Source: Dreissena polymorpha (taxonomy: Eukaryota > Mollusca > Bivalvia > Myida > Dreissenidae). Taken from it: DNA of 64,000 nucleotides. The notes under the pieces were generated by a model. That model was not told the origin of the DNA, did not search any database, and saw nothing but the letters and a program-made list of their open reading frames with translations. The stretch covers positions 69,029,530 to 69,093,529 of the forward strand of contig NC_068366.1 in NCBI RefSeq assembly GCF_020536995.1, read 5' to 3'. This document shows, one piece after another, positions 24,201-31,283 of this stretch. The translations under genes were made by a program, and so were the position numbers. Position 1 is the first letter of the stretch, and every line of letters begins with the position of its first letter.

Positions 24201-27200
24201 CTTCCGGAGGCTGGACAACTATTTCTATCTCATGAAGGTCCCGTCTATGTTTTCCAATGATGGATAATTAATGAGCCAATTTGAGCCCCGGTTTTGTGGG
24301 ACCCATGTTGTAGCCTTTAAGAAACCCATAAAAGTCGTATCGCACTTCCGGCTATTGGACCCTCATCGGAAGCCACAATGAGGCTCATATATAGACACGT
24401 AAGGGACTTATATGTTAACTTTCTGGGATTGCTTGCTTTGAACGTGTTGTCGTTGTCGTCGACTTACTAGGTACACACTCCGGAGTATAGTTCCAGTTCC
24501 CGTTCAAACAAGGCATTGTGTTCTGACCGGTTTTCTCATAGTACCCCGGGTTACATCGGACCATTCGCCGTGAGTTAAGTTCGAAACTGTTCCCAAGTAT
24601 GACACCGTTTTTTACAGGCTCCACTGATGGACATTCTGAATTAAGAATATATGTGTGAGATTCATCGTTTAAATAATTCCAAAACATCGTAAGACATATT
24701 TAAGTTATGATACAATTTTTAAAGAAGTATACTATCTCAGCACCAGTCACCATTATAAGTTTTTTGCAATAATTCCTTTCCTTTCAACCATTAACGTGAT
24801 CTTTATTTTAAAAAACACATTAGCAATACATGTTCATTTGTTGTGAACTTACATTCCATCTTAACTTACATTGTTCGTAAGATCTTTAATAAGACAGGGC
24901 TCTGATGCGTATGAAGTTAGAGGCCATGGCGTTATAACGAATTGTTTTAAATTCTAGTTACCGAGCGACAAAGTAATGTTTAATAACAGATGGAAAACGA
25001 TTAATAAAACAAATAGTTTGCGACTGAAATGTGACCTCTGTTTTGCAGTGCTCTACTTAGGTACTAAGCGTCTTTCCGGGTTGTTAATGACTATTTTTAC
25101 ACCGAAAATACTAGTCTAGCCGGGGTATGTAGAGTATTAACGAAATGTTAAACTGTAAAATAAATTGATATTTTCACTAAGAAACCGCTCTTTAGAAAGT
25201 GGTTTCGTTTCGCTTTTATTTTGGTTAAAATATATTTACCTCTTTTCCCACACTGATTCGATTTGCGATTATATCTTTCACCCGCTGCGCATTTGCTCAT
25301 CCCCTGTGAATTCATACAATCAATTATTTAAAACAAAATTGTAGTTGTTCGGCTTATAACAAAACCGTATATTCTGTGTGCGTGATTTAAGACTCTAAGG
25401 ATAAACATTTCTCTGGTAAAAATGTAGTCCAAATAATTAGACGTAAACTACCGATTACGTCTAAACGCTTAACGTCGCTTTCCTATAGCAAATTGACTTC
25501 AACTTATTGTTCACATTTGCTTGTTAAATCTTTGCATATGCATAAAATTATCATTCATTAGAGATAAATGTGAGCGATTACCTCTTAAATGTGTAAAATT
25601 TGTGCTGTTAACCCACTTTTGTACATTTTGAAAATAAACGTACACAACACACGAAGTGCAATTGTCGTTTATAGAATTACATTAAATTACATTGAACGAA
25701 ATTATTTGTTTGCACAGATTTCACATAACCAATTGTTGTTGTACAACAAACCACATAACATTTTAGCTTTATGTACTCTTTAAATTAAGGAAACCTTTAT
25801 GTGTATGTTAAAACTAGCAGTTGTATTCATCATTAATTATTTGCAGAACGTTATGAAATGTAACATTTAATAAAAATGTGTTTGATAGCAAACAAGGAAT
25901 AATACTAAATATCGATTTTTTAAAGAATATATGGTAGGTGTTTATTTCGATCCAATACGCCATATGAGGCCTATGAGAACAACATATGTTCACACGAAAT
26001 AAACACAAAAAAAAGCAAAAATACATACACGCACTCTTATGCTCAAACGCACACACTCACAAGTTAACAAAACATGCACAAAAGTACATGAATAACATTT
26101 AAATCACGAATAAAGACTGAGAAGCTCATTCTGAGTGAGAAATAATAATACTGGAAACATTATACTGATAATCGAATAGTTCCTTAAAAGCGACAAAAGT
26201 CTCTGGCACTCTATTCATTGACCTACACTATACTAAAATCCATAAGATAATTTCCCTTTTCTCGTTTAGATGTTCTATCAACCATTTCAACTCTTGTTCA
26301 TACCCCCTACTTTCCCTTTTCTTACACTAAATGCAAATATTATCTTAGTTTGGGGATTTCAATGTTATGTCTGTGATCATAGAGTCTAATTTGAAGACTT
26401 CAAAAATATGTTTTTTCACTTTTATTATGCTTGCGGATGTTAAAGCCAAAACGAGGCTTCCCAGCTGACCCAGTAGCTAATATTCGGATCTGAATACTTC
26501 ACCTTATTCAGAAATACAATGTGCATCGTCAATAACGCTCGATTGGTCATTTTTGAGTTGAGTACTACTTAAATTTACCCCGGGTACGGAAAATATACTG
26601 AAACGTACCCGTGAATTCATACGCTAAATTTGTCGTTGACGGCTTTTTGTTTTCAACTAAATTATGTTCGTATTTAAACTATATATTCTGTAAAATGGCT
26701 TCTATATTATCGAAACTCCTGCTCAAAAAAGCATTTTGAGAAAGTTTTTTTATCGAAGATAATTTTTTATTTCGTATTCCGTAGCGCGTTTTACGACATC
26801 TGATTTTAGGCGGATATACAACAGTCTAAATTGGCCGGTACGTGTAAGTTTATTTGCCAACCCGGGGTACATTTAAGTATACTTAAGAGTACCCGGGGTA
26901 CATGTAAGTAATACCCGAGCAGACAATGACCAATCGAGCGTGAATAACTATGAGTGATATGTGAGTCTGACGCGTTTCTGACAGGAATATATCTCTACAT
27001 TTTTGTTTAAAAACCGACCCTGGCAAGGCGATCACGAACATGTAACGACATTCAGCTATACTTGGAAGAAATGTTATATCTATTTATTATTTTTATTTCT
27101 CTATTTTAATCAATATATACAGTCATAGTTTATTTTAAGCCAAAACAAATCATGCGAAAGTGTTCACATTTTTTCGATGTAGCCATATAAGCGCATATAT

Positions 27201-30200
27201 ACACAAAGAAGACTTTGTGGTGATTAAAACGAGTGCCGGTCGATCTTAAAGTTCTTGTAGTATCGCCTTTTAATAGTAGTTATTCAGAGTTCAATAAAAA
27301 CTGATTGTTTCGATATCGATGTTTGTACTTAGCATCAGCGGAGTTCTGAATACGTTCAATTATACACAGACAAAGTAAATACCTGAATATAGATTCCATT
27401 TATGGGTTTCAAAGTGATCGACGGCTGTTGCTGCTTAAAAGCATGTGACAAAAGCAGCCGCAGTACCGGACGGAATCCTTGAAAAAACTATGCGATCGCC
27501 GTGCAGAATAGGCGAAAATAAAATTAATTGCATAGAAAAGGGCAAATACGTATTGTAAATCTGCCGAGTCGCGCATATCAAAACAAAGAGACCCGTTGCC
27601 TGAATAACCGCCCATCATTTCGACGACGAGTAGTACACATCGGTCGGCAATTTTCCGATTTACTTTCGGCATTGGAAACAATGTTGTTCTCACAAAACAG
27701 AAATCAGTACACCAGCGTTATCGTGCCAACAGTCAAAAAGTACAATTCAAACGCCCGATCGCAACTGCCGCCTGTCGGTCTCAGAAAAGTCATGCGTCGA
27801 GTGGCAACTACTCTTTATTTCTGACAGGGTTTGAATACAGTGACGTTGCGTAATTAACCAACTAATCAGTTTGACTTAAACAATTACTGATATTGAAATA
27901 TTCATACTAAATTTGTATTACACATGTTTTAATTAGTATCGCTAATTATCAACAAGTAATGACTTTTTTTAAATACTAGCAATCTCGATTTCTCTATATG
28001 CTTCGAATACATACCATTCAGCATATCTTCGCTTGTATCCGCGCATATTTTAGCGCGTGAAAAGTTCCATTCTCTTAATACTCCCATTTGATTTTCTAAC
28101 AGAAATAAGAGAGGCGAAATAATGTACTTTTTGATTGTCTCTAGCGAATGCATTTAACACAAAATGAGCGTGTGTACGACTGTCCATATGCGCGTAAGTG
28201 CGTGTGTGTATATGTGCATTTGTGGCTGTGTGCGTACGAGCGTTTCGTTTTTTTGATCGTTGATCTCGTGCTTTATCATTTCAATCAATATTGAACTTTA
28301 ACCTTTCGATTTTTTTACGATTTATTGCTTGTTAAAATGACAGTATGATCTAAAACCTTAATGTTTTAATACGTATTTAGAATTTGAATGCAACGGACAA
28401 AACGTATACAAACTAAAGTAAGAACACGTCAATTATGTTTTTTTTTTAATTAGACAACGTGATAATTTATTAACTCTTCAATTTCTTATACAACAATGAG
28501 AATATTAACAGTTATTGAAATTGACAATATAAGCGACATTTTGTTAAAGAATTTAACATGTCAATAAAATTTATTAAGGTAGCGCACCTCTAATGATTTC
28601 CCGCGATTTATTTTACGATTATTACCGATCTTAAATGATCGGTTATTTCCGAGAGATGCATTTTATTTTTTTTAAACTTCGAATTTTGATATGTGTTTAC
28701 CTAATTCATTTAGAATACATTATTTTTACTATAAATATTGACTTTGATCCAATTATCATCTGAAAAATACGATTTCGCGATTTCTTCAAAGATCGACAAG
28801 CCTTTTTACCTGTTTACTAATGGTTATTTAATTTAAGGTTGCAACGATGTGAAGTTGTCGTGGCCGAGTGGTTAAAGCGATGGACTAGAAATCTTTTGGG
28901 ATCTTCCTGTGCAGGTTCGAATCCTGCCGACATCGCATACCTTTTGCGACGCGTTTTATTTCTTTTCTAACGTAATTTGATTTAATATAGCATATAAGCT
29001 ATGTTTATTGTCAAATATGTTGAAAATTGTAAGAACATCCTTCAATTTTAAAATTAAAACAACGTTATGATTAAATTGGGTAATTTACTCCTGAAAATAC
29101 GAATGATGCATGTTGCATTTTTATTTTTATTTCAAAAAGTAAACGGTAAATCTGTCTATTTCTTGGTATTTTTGCTGTATATAGTGTTTCTATAAAAAAA
29201 TAGTTAAAAATATAACTTTAATGATACTATTTTGAATTTTATGACACTTTGTTTTTAACCGACCCAATTTTTACTTTGCTGAAATCACTTACATTTCATG
29301 GCGCTATTCCATAGATAAAAAATTGTAAAAAATAAATGTCTGTAAAATAATACTTATTTCATCTTGTTTAAACTTTGAACACCTTTACTGCATCTGTACA
29401 CACCAACTGCATGCCCATATTTGGAAATCTGAATGAATTATGGAACTTTTATATACCCCAGGGGTGAAAATAAACTGGAAAAAAGCTGAGCGTGAGGGTC
29501 GTTTTGAAAAAATCGGTATATTTTTTTAAAAAGCATGGAAAGCCTACCTACAAATTTGCATGTAGTTCAGTAAAATGATGCCGATTAAGAAAATAATTAA
29601 TTTAATTATATTTGGATATGTGCCCATTAGAGGTGCGTTACCTTAATACCATAAATAAAGGTTTCATTAAATATTGTTTACATTAAACCTTTAAATGAAA
29701 GTGTCGCTTTAACAATTTTCCGTGTCTTAAGGCGCGAATCTTTTGCTAAAAACAGTTAACAAAAAGAGCTACACGTTATAATTCTTAATGAAATACAAAA
29801 ATAAGTATAACATAATTAAAAACGTTAATACACACACACGGCAAGATCAAAGTTTTAATGGAAAACTAATACGACAATCCACGTAAATTATTAGTTTCGT
29901 CTAAATCGTATACTATGTATAGAGAAACAAGGTATTTATAACCGACCAATGAGGTAACATTATGCAACTTTTAATTTTCACAGTGCTATATGGCAACAAT
30001 ATCGAATTTGAACAGTGGTTGTGTTTTCAGGCCTGGACTATCATTACCTGTAAGTTTTTATAAACATTCTTCTAATGCAATCTGTAAAATAATGTTTATA
30101 TTATACGTTTAATATTTATTTGCATGATTATTTTGCGCTTTTATCTGTATTTGCAGCCGTTAAAGCTTCCGACATGAATTCATGTCGGAACGATGCTATT

Positions 30201-31283
30201 GCAAAATGACGTAAAACTTTATGAGGTCGATGTATATGGACCTCATATTTATAGGAGTAGTAAACATGTCTTGTTAAAGTAAGCAATATTTAATAATATG
30301 AAAGAAACATTTTATAAATTAAGTACATACCATAATAATATATCTAGTTATACTAATAACATTTGATTGATTGCATTGGAATCGTACAACGGAGTAGTAT
30401 ATGTACAGCACCATCATAAATTATTTTTAAACTTCTAAACAGACGTCTTAAATCTTGAAATTGTTTTAATATTTGCTTACATATTGCACAATAAAGATTC
30501 AAATATTTGTTTGTTTATTTTACAAACCGATTGTGGCGTTACTTTAAATGGGTCCCATACTTTCTTTTGAACATGTATTTATTAATGTATTGCATTATTA
30601 TCCAACATTCGGTTTGGAACAAGAACTTATTACAACGTGTATTCATGCACGGCAATAATACGACAAGTCGATGCTAGTACGTGTATAGGCCTTATTATCT
30701 ATCATGAGGTTCCGATTTGCGAATACTTGACAAGCGTTGGGATTTTTTTTAAAGAAAATATATTGCTTTTAATACTTTCTCAGATTACAGATAACGAAGT
30801 GTCTTCAACATGTTAAACTTTTTCAATTCTAATAAGGATGCACAGTTAAATAAAAAAATGAGCTATGGGAAATGTTTTGAAAACGCGCGCAGTTTTCTTT
30901 GATATTATAACCTCACTCGGTTAGAATTTCTAAATTATTGGCAACGTGTTTACCTCAATTGCGCTGATGTCGTTTTTTCTGATAAAGTTGCATCGTCGAT
31001 CATCGCTATAACTCGAGTTCACCTCGTCGACATCAAACAGTTCGCAGCATTTAAAACCCGGGCTATATCCGGCCCCTTTACACAAAGCCCGCACTGCGCA
31101 TTCGTATGCGCACTGCCTGGGTGTTAGGTCAAACAGGAGGTGTATTCTCAAACTTGCCACGGGGCATTGGTTAAATCGAAACACGTTGAAGTCCGCTTCT
31201 TCTAAACCATTGCATTCCACTTCAGTCGTATTAAAGACCGTTGCTATGAAAGTCGCTGTCAAAACCCTCATCATGATGTTCAT
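127..31283 (-). CDS. Secreted PAN-Sushi-(module x3)-EGF protein gene, 11 exons
   Basis: This is a host gene assembled by reading splice sites and phases. Exons, in transcript order: 31283-30954, 25303-25240, 24635-24468, 12174-11989, 11334-11206, 10366-10223, 6915-6805, 5309-5199, 2410-2211, 1197-945, 251-127. Every intron is GT-AG, every junction is in phase, and the total of 1821 nt gives 606 codons plus TAA. The order is signal peptide, PAN/Apple-like domain, short Cys segment, Sushi/CCP, three related modules, EGF-like domain. PAN, Sushi and EGF are established extracellular adhesion or recognition domains, so a secreted binding or matrix protein is inferred. No transmembrane segment or GPI signal is seen. 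The 12.3-kb intron 12175-24467 could hide a further phase 1-1 exon. I do not recognise a named orthologue. Confidence 0.8.
400..825. mobile_element. Fold-back element, CTCGATTGGTCA family, copy 1
   Basis: The ends are inverted copies beginning CTCGATTGGTCATT, and the inverted similarity continues about 80 bp inward through GGGTAC-rich sequence. It has no coding capacity, so it is probably a non-autonomous DNA element. It lies in the last intron of the PAN-Sushi gene. A second copy is at 26538-26940. Confidence 0.7.
945..1197 (-). CDS. Exon 10: body of module 3
   Basis: A 253-nt exon entering in phase 0 and leaving in phase 1 at GTACGT. It encodes most of module 3 in one piece: PCTYGGMVYAY, ARFWQPGNANG, INNQALNEGTAVLHSWE. 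Modules 1 and 2 are split at the equivalent positions. Two extra cysteines (MVCIASC) suggest an added disulphide. A fold-back repeat copy lies directly upstream of the acceptor. Confidence 0.8.
1219..1403. mobile_element. Fold-back MITE, ATGCATGTGCG family
   Basis: This copy contains the family hallmarks: an end resembling AATGCATGTGCG, ACACTTTCCG near one third, the GTTTAAA centre, and GGGACGACA near the other end. It sits just upstream of exon 10. Other copies in the window are listed separately. Confidence 0.6.
2010..2192 (+). mobile_element. tRNA-headed SINE
   Basis: The head is tRNA-like, with a B box GGTTCGATCC at about 2064. The body reads TGGGAGAGTTCTTTCGACCT and CCCAGGAAACGGACTC, and an A-rich tail ends near 2190. 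The layout and body are those I associate with the widespread bivalve SINEs, recalled from memory and not searched. Confidence 0.65.
2211..2410 (-). CDS. Exon 9: end of module 2 and start of module 3
   Basis: A 200-nt exon entering in phase 1 and leaving in phase 0 at GTAAGG. The first half (VYMGDGYGISGQATVADLQL, then YAW) ends module 2. The second half (SGTLKLSSTQNGNEKILDYK, then PAGNENQVFTRAW) starts module 3. Several N-x-S/T sequons are present. This is the only place where two modules share one exon, so an ancestral intron seems to have been lost here. Confidence 0.75.
2440..5195. repeat. 45-bp minisatellite array
   Basis: The array has a tandem unit of about 45 bp built around TTGCGCCATAGCGCTGAAGT and CTCAATACTCTAA. 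Spacing of the CATAG core measured at several places is 45 bp. The array fills almost the whole intron between exons 8 and 9. It is interrupted by an inserted fold-back element at about 2752-3027. The long open frames in it are a by-product of the repeat. Confidence 0.9.
2752..3027. mobile_element. Small TIR element inside the 45-bp array
   Basis: The ends are near-perfect inverted repeats of about 26 bp (ATATGGAACRCYTCGTCTGT, continuing CTCCTG). The interior is a run of degenerate units of about 15-18 bp resembling ACCATGACAACACACAGCAT. The flanks are compatible with a short TTAT duplication, but AT-rich ends make that uncertain. Confidence 0.7.
5199..5309 (-). CDS. Exon 8: middle part of module 2
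   Basis: A 111-nt phase 1-1 exon encoding GSAGVIYRNENYTLNGYVVF and then GYDSSNIQVWAPS. The NIQVWAPS end matches the VRVSAPIKNNG and ARFWQPGNANG positions of the other two modules. The acceptor is CATTTCAG and the donor a consensus GTAAGT. The 45-bp minisatellite begins within a few bases of this donor. Confidence 0.75.
5310..6577. other. AT-rich intron sequence, nothing recognised
   Basis: This is the intron between exons 7 and 8, upstream of the 159-bp palindromic element. I see no coding exon, RNA gene or clear terminal repeats. Bases about 5950-6500 are slightly less AT-rich and may be an old element I cannot delimit. Confidence 0.4.
6578..6736. mobile_element. 159-bp near-complete palindrome (MITE)
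   Basis: The two halves are inverted copies along nearly all of their length, starting GGAATATTACGCTAGTCAAT on both strands and meeting near GAGGCTCCGCCTC. A transcript would fold into a single long hairpin. No target duplication is clear. Confidence 0.8.
6805..6915 (-). CDS. Exon 7: first part of module 2
   Basis: A 111-nt phase 1-1 exon. DSYKNISHGINGTPNLVVSR lines up with the exon 4 segment SSYKVFAHKLGEVPILVDVQ, and is followed by DLAGTTVYADSVG. The acceptor is CTGTTTCAG and the donor GTAGGT. The N-I-S sequon is a possible glycosylation site. Confidence 0.7.
6981..7232. mobile_element. Fold-back MITE, ATGCATGTGCG family
   Basis: This is the most complete copy in the window. It starts ATGAGCCTCATTCT, then GGGGCTTAATGCATGTGCG, and ends with the inverted form CGCACATGCATTAAGCCC. 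The interior has the AGCCTGTG and AAGCAGGCT arms. Confidence 0.75.
7655..9800. repeat. 42-bp minisatellite array
   Basis: About 50 tandem units of 42 bp, core TGTAATCGACCCCGCTAAAT plus GAGGACATTGTAATGACAAT. Adjacent TAATCG motifs are 42 bp apart. The first few hundred bases (about 7655-7950) and the last units are more divergent. It lies in the intron between exons 6 and 7. Because 42 is a multiple of three, it translates on the minus strand as 14-residue pseudo-repeats (SSFSGVDYNIVITM), which are not a gene. Confidence 0.9.
10223..10366 (-). CDS. Exon 6: end of module 1 and linker
   Basis: A 144-nt phase 1-1 exon. It encodes GASPYWVGPNTQDSWSAQVR followed by VRCWRESSLP, which closes the module, then a Ser/Thr-rich linker (SSKTGTTIQSTTEF). 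The W-S-A-Q-V-R-V-R-x-W ending corresponds to DLQLYAW in exon 9 and to AVLHSW in exon 10. The donor is GTTAGT. Confidence 0.7.
10440..10615. mobile_element. Diverged fold-back MITE, ATGCATGTGCG family
   Basis: A degraded copy: internal arms resembling AGCCTATG and GCTCAGGCT are present, and the far end CCAGAATGAGGCTCAAAT matches the family border. It lies between exons 5 and 6, close to the exon 6 acceptor. Confidence 0.5.
10937..11190. mobile_element. Fold-back MITE, ATGCATGTGCG family, beside exon 5
   Basis: It contains GGACGACATTTTCCGC, the GTTTTAAA centre and GGGACGACGCTTTACGCAC, with borders resembling AGGCTCGTTCT and AAGAGCGGGTCAAAT. It ends about 15 bp from the exon 5 donor. Confidence 0.7.
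11206..11334 (-). CDS. Exon 5: middle part of module 1
   Basis: A 129-nt phase 1-1 exon that starts acid- and Gln-rich (HQQRDDDQQEEYGG) and goes on to GVIYIYSETYVRVSAPIKNNG. The YGG-x-x-Y-x-Y motif recurs in exon 10 as YGGMVYAY, and in weaker form in exon 8. A strong internal donor-like GTAAGT lies within the coding part, but homology to exon 10 places the sequence after it inside the domain, so I read through it. Fold-back repeats sit on both sides of the exon. Confidence 0.7.
11402..11629. mobile_element. Fold-back MITE, ATGCATGTGCG family, upstream of exon 5
   Basis: It starts AATGCATGTGCATAAAGTGT and ends with CGCACATGCATTAAGCCCCG, with AGGGGCGACACTTTCCGC inside. It lies about 70 bp upstream of the exon 5 acceptor, so exon 5 is sandwiched between two copies of one family. 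Confidence 0.7.
11989..12174 (-). CDS. Exon 4: first part of module 1
   Basis: A 186-nt phase 1-1 exon. It encodes a Ser/Asn-rich start (DYESAWTDIASSSNSS) followed by a segment with YKVFAHKLGEVPILVDVQV and AIDGPNEGYIFQASG. Alternating hydrophobics and the P-x-L-V-D-V-x-V run suggest beta strands. The same layout returns at 6805-6915, which supports a repeated domain. The acceptor region is duplicated just upstream (see findings). Confidence 0.75.
12251..13330. other. AT-rich intron sequence, nothing recognised
   Basis: Part of the large intron between exons 3 and 4. Short open frames are present, but none has splice context, homology I recognise, or composition unlike its surroundings. Confidence 0.4.
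13338..14045. repeat. Dispersed repeat, copy A (interrupted)
   Basis: Bases 13338-13545 and 13983-14045 together match 14778-15016, with shared landmarks ACGCTGGCCGAAA, CCCATTTTCGCATGA, ATATTTCGATGATGA and CATGCGGT-AATATGCGACT. Copy A is split by the 437-bp element at 13546-13982. Confidence 0.7.
13546..13982. mobile_element. 437-bp long-TIR element with TAATG duplication
   Basis: Both ends read CAGAGGGRGTAATCACGTGA inwards, and the inverted similarity spans nearly 200 bp per arm. A perfect TAATG flanks both sides. The uninterrupted repeat copy at 14778-15016 carries a single TAATG at the same point, so it acts as an empty site. It has no coding capacity. Confidence 0.85.
14050..14777. other. 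AT-rich intron sequence, nothing recognised
   Basis: Part of the large intron between exons 3 and 4. A 61-codon open frame near 14402-14587 has no support as a gene. Confidence 0.35.
14778..15016. repeat. Dispersed repeat, copy B (uninterrupted)
   Basis: The second copy of the repeat described at 13338-14045. It shows the pre-insertion sequence ACTAATGTCTGGTT where copy A holds the 437-bp element. Confidence 0.7.
15405..19765 (+). repeat. 60-bp satellite, forward block
   Basis: About 70 tandem copies of a 60-bp unit whose core reads CGAATATCGAGCTGGGGCGA, ATGTCGAGCCAGCTCTGACA, TCGACATTCGGCAAAAGTCC. Units differ by scattered substitutions, and higher-order duplications are present. Since 60 is a multiple of three and the unit lacks stops in several frames, both strands give long repetitive open frames that I do not count as genes. 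Confidence 0.95.
19770..20870. other. Unique spacer between opposed satellite blocks
   Basis: About 1.1 kb of AT-rich non-repetitive sequence separates the forward and reverse blocks of the 60-bp satellite. I see no gene, no terminal repeats and no RNA. Confidence 0.5.
20875..23300 (-). repeat. 60-bp satellite, reverse block
   Basis: About 40 copies of the same 60-bp unit as 15405-19765 in the opposite orientation (TTTTGCCGAATGTCGATGTC, AGAGCTGGCTCGACATTCGC). A few units have lost one or more bases, for example around 22100 and 22700. Together with the forward block it makes a multi-kilobase inverted repeat. Confidence 0.95.
23300..23790. repeat. 69-bp repeat that turns around on itself
   Basis: Units of 69 bp contain GGCGAATGCTGAGCCAGCTC and CAGCGCGACATTC. 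Bases about 23310-23500 run one way and 23510-23790 the other, so the array is palindromic around about 23505. It directly adjoins the 60-bp satellite and shares the AGCTGGCTC motif with it. Confidence 0.85.
23791..24467. repeat. Degenerate tandem region
   Basis: CCATGTTG followed by a TATAAGA/TTTAAGA-like stretch recurs near 24014, 24148 and 24302, with phrases such as CACTTCCGG between. It is probably an old tandem repeat with units of about 135-155 bp. It ends next to the exon 3 donor. Confidence 0.4.
24468..24635 (-). CDS. Exon 3: Sushi/CCP domain
   Basis: This 168-nt phase 1-1 exon encodes one complement control protein module: a first Cys in ECPSVEPVKNG, a second in VRCNPGYY, a third in MPCLNGNW and a fourth in ECVP. 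The four cysteines, the G-Y-Y turn and the Trp before Cys4 are classic Sushi signatures. One Sushi module per symmetrical phase 1-1 exon is the usual arrangement in animals. The acceptor is AATTCAG and the donor GTAAGT. Confidence 0.9.
25240..25303 (-). CDS. Exon 2: short Cys-containing linker
   Basis: A 64-nt exon follows a TTCACAG acceptor and ends at a GTAAAT donor. It encodes GMSKCAAGERYNRKSNQCGK plus R, entering in phase 0 and leaving in phase 1. The phase matches both neighbours exactly, which is the main support. The two cysteines and GERYN pattern recall one loop of an EGF- or ephrin-receptor-like Cys-rich repeat, but the segment is too short to name. Confidence 0.65.
25304..26537. 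other. Intron 1, AT-rich, nothing recognised
   Basis: Part of the 5.65-kb first intron of the PAN-Sushi gene. No exon, RNA gene or defined repeat is seen. Confidence 0.4.
26538..26940. mobile_element. Fold-back element, CTCGATTGGTCA family, copy 2
   Basis: Same family as 400-825: CTCGATTGGTCATT at one end, its inverse AATGACCAATCGAG at the other, and GGGTAC-rich sub-ends. AATAAC occurs next to both ends and could be a target duplication, though one side is displaced by two bases. Confidence 0.7.
26941..28573. other. Intron 1, nothing firmly recognised
   Basis: A slightly GC-richer patch at about 27400-27830 has open frames of 90-98 codons on both strands. They overlap each other, resemble nothing I know and lack convincing splice context, so I call no gene. 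The rest is AT-rich. Confidence 0.35.
28578..29642. mobile_element. TTAA-flanked TIR element carrying a tRNA-Ser-like sequence
   Basis: The ends are inverted copies of GGTARCGCACCTCTAATG, with one mismatch in 18. The tetranucleotide TTAA flanks both sides (28574-28577 and 29643-29646), the target preferred by piggyBac-type transposases. The 1065-bp body has no open frame but holds a tRNA-Ser-like sequence at 28854-28935. It is a non-autonomous element in intron 1. Confidence 0.7.
28854..28935 (+). tRNA. tRNA-Ser(AGA)-like, possibly decayed
   Basis: The 82-nt length suits a serine tRNA with its long variable arm. The D-arm/A-box region TGGCCGAGTGGTTAAAGC and B box GGTTCGAATCC are canonical, and the anticodon loop CTAGAAA gives anticodon AGA. 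The acceptor stem has one mismatch (position 2:71) and the anticodon stem has a T:T and a G:T pair, so it may be a pseudogene or element-borne promoter. A TTTT run follows within about 10 bp. Confidence 0.6.
29643..30953. other. Intron 1, AT-rich, with one 24-bp perfect palindrome
   Basis: No gene is seen. At 30167-30190 a perfect 24-bp palindrome, TTCCGACATGAA followed by its inverse, stands out in otherwise ordinary AT-rich DNA. Confidence 0.5.
30954..31283 (-). CDS. Exon 1: signal peptide and PAN/Apple-like domain
   Basis: The exon encodes 110 residues. Met1 or Met4/5 starts a hydrophobic stretch (residues 6-17) that reads as a signal peptide. Mature residues about 24-100 hold cysteines at 24, 40, 58, 62, 68, 79, 80 and 97. 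The pattern CAYECAVRALCKG followed by FKCCELF is characteristic of PAN/Apple folds, in which a central helix is tied by disulphides. The exon ends in phase 0 at a GTAAAC donor. No TATA box is evident in the few hundred bases upstream. PAN-like is a call by pattern, not by profile search. Confidence 0.75.

Noticed and set aside
27409-27824. Two overlapping frames of 94 and 98 codons on opposite strands
   Set aside because: They resemble no family I know, overlap each other, and lie within intron 1 of a well-supported gene.
30028-30053. Possible 19-nt plus-strand microexon between TTTTCAG and GTAAGT
   Set aside because: A single short AG...GT pair is expected by chance in long introns, and nothing else on the plus strand links to it.
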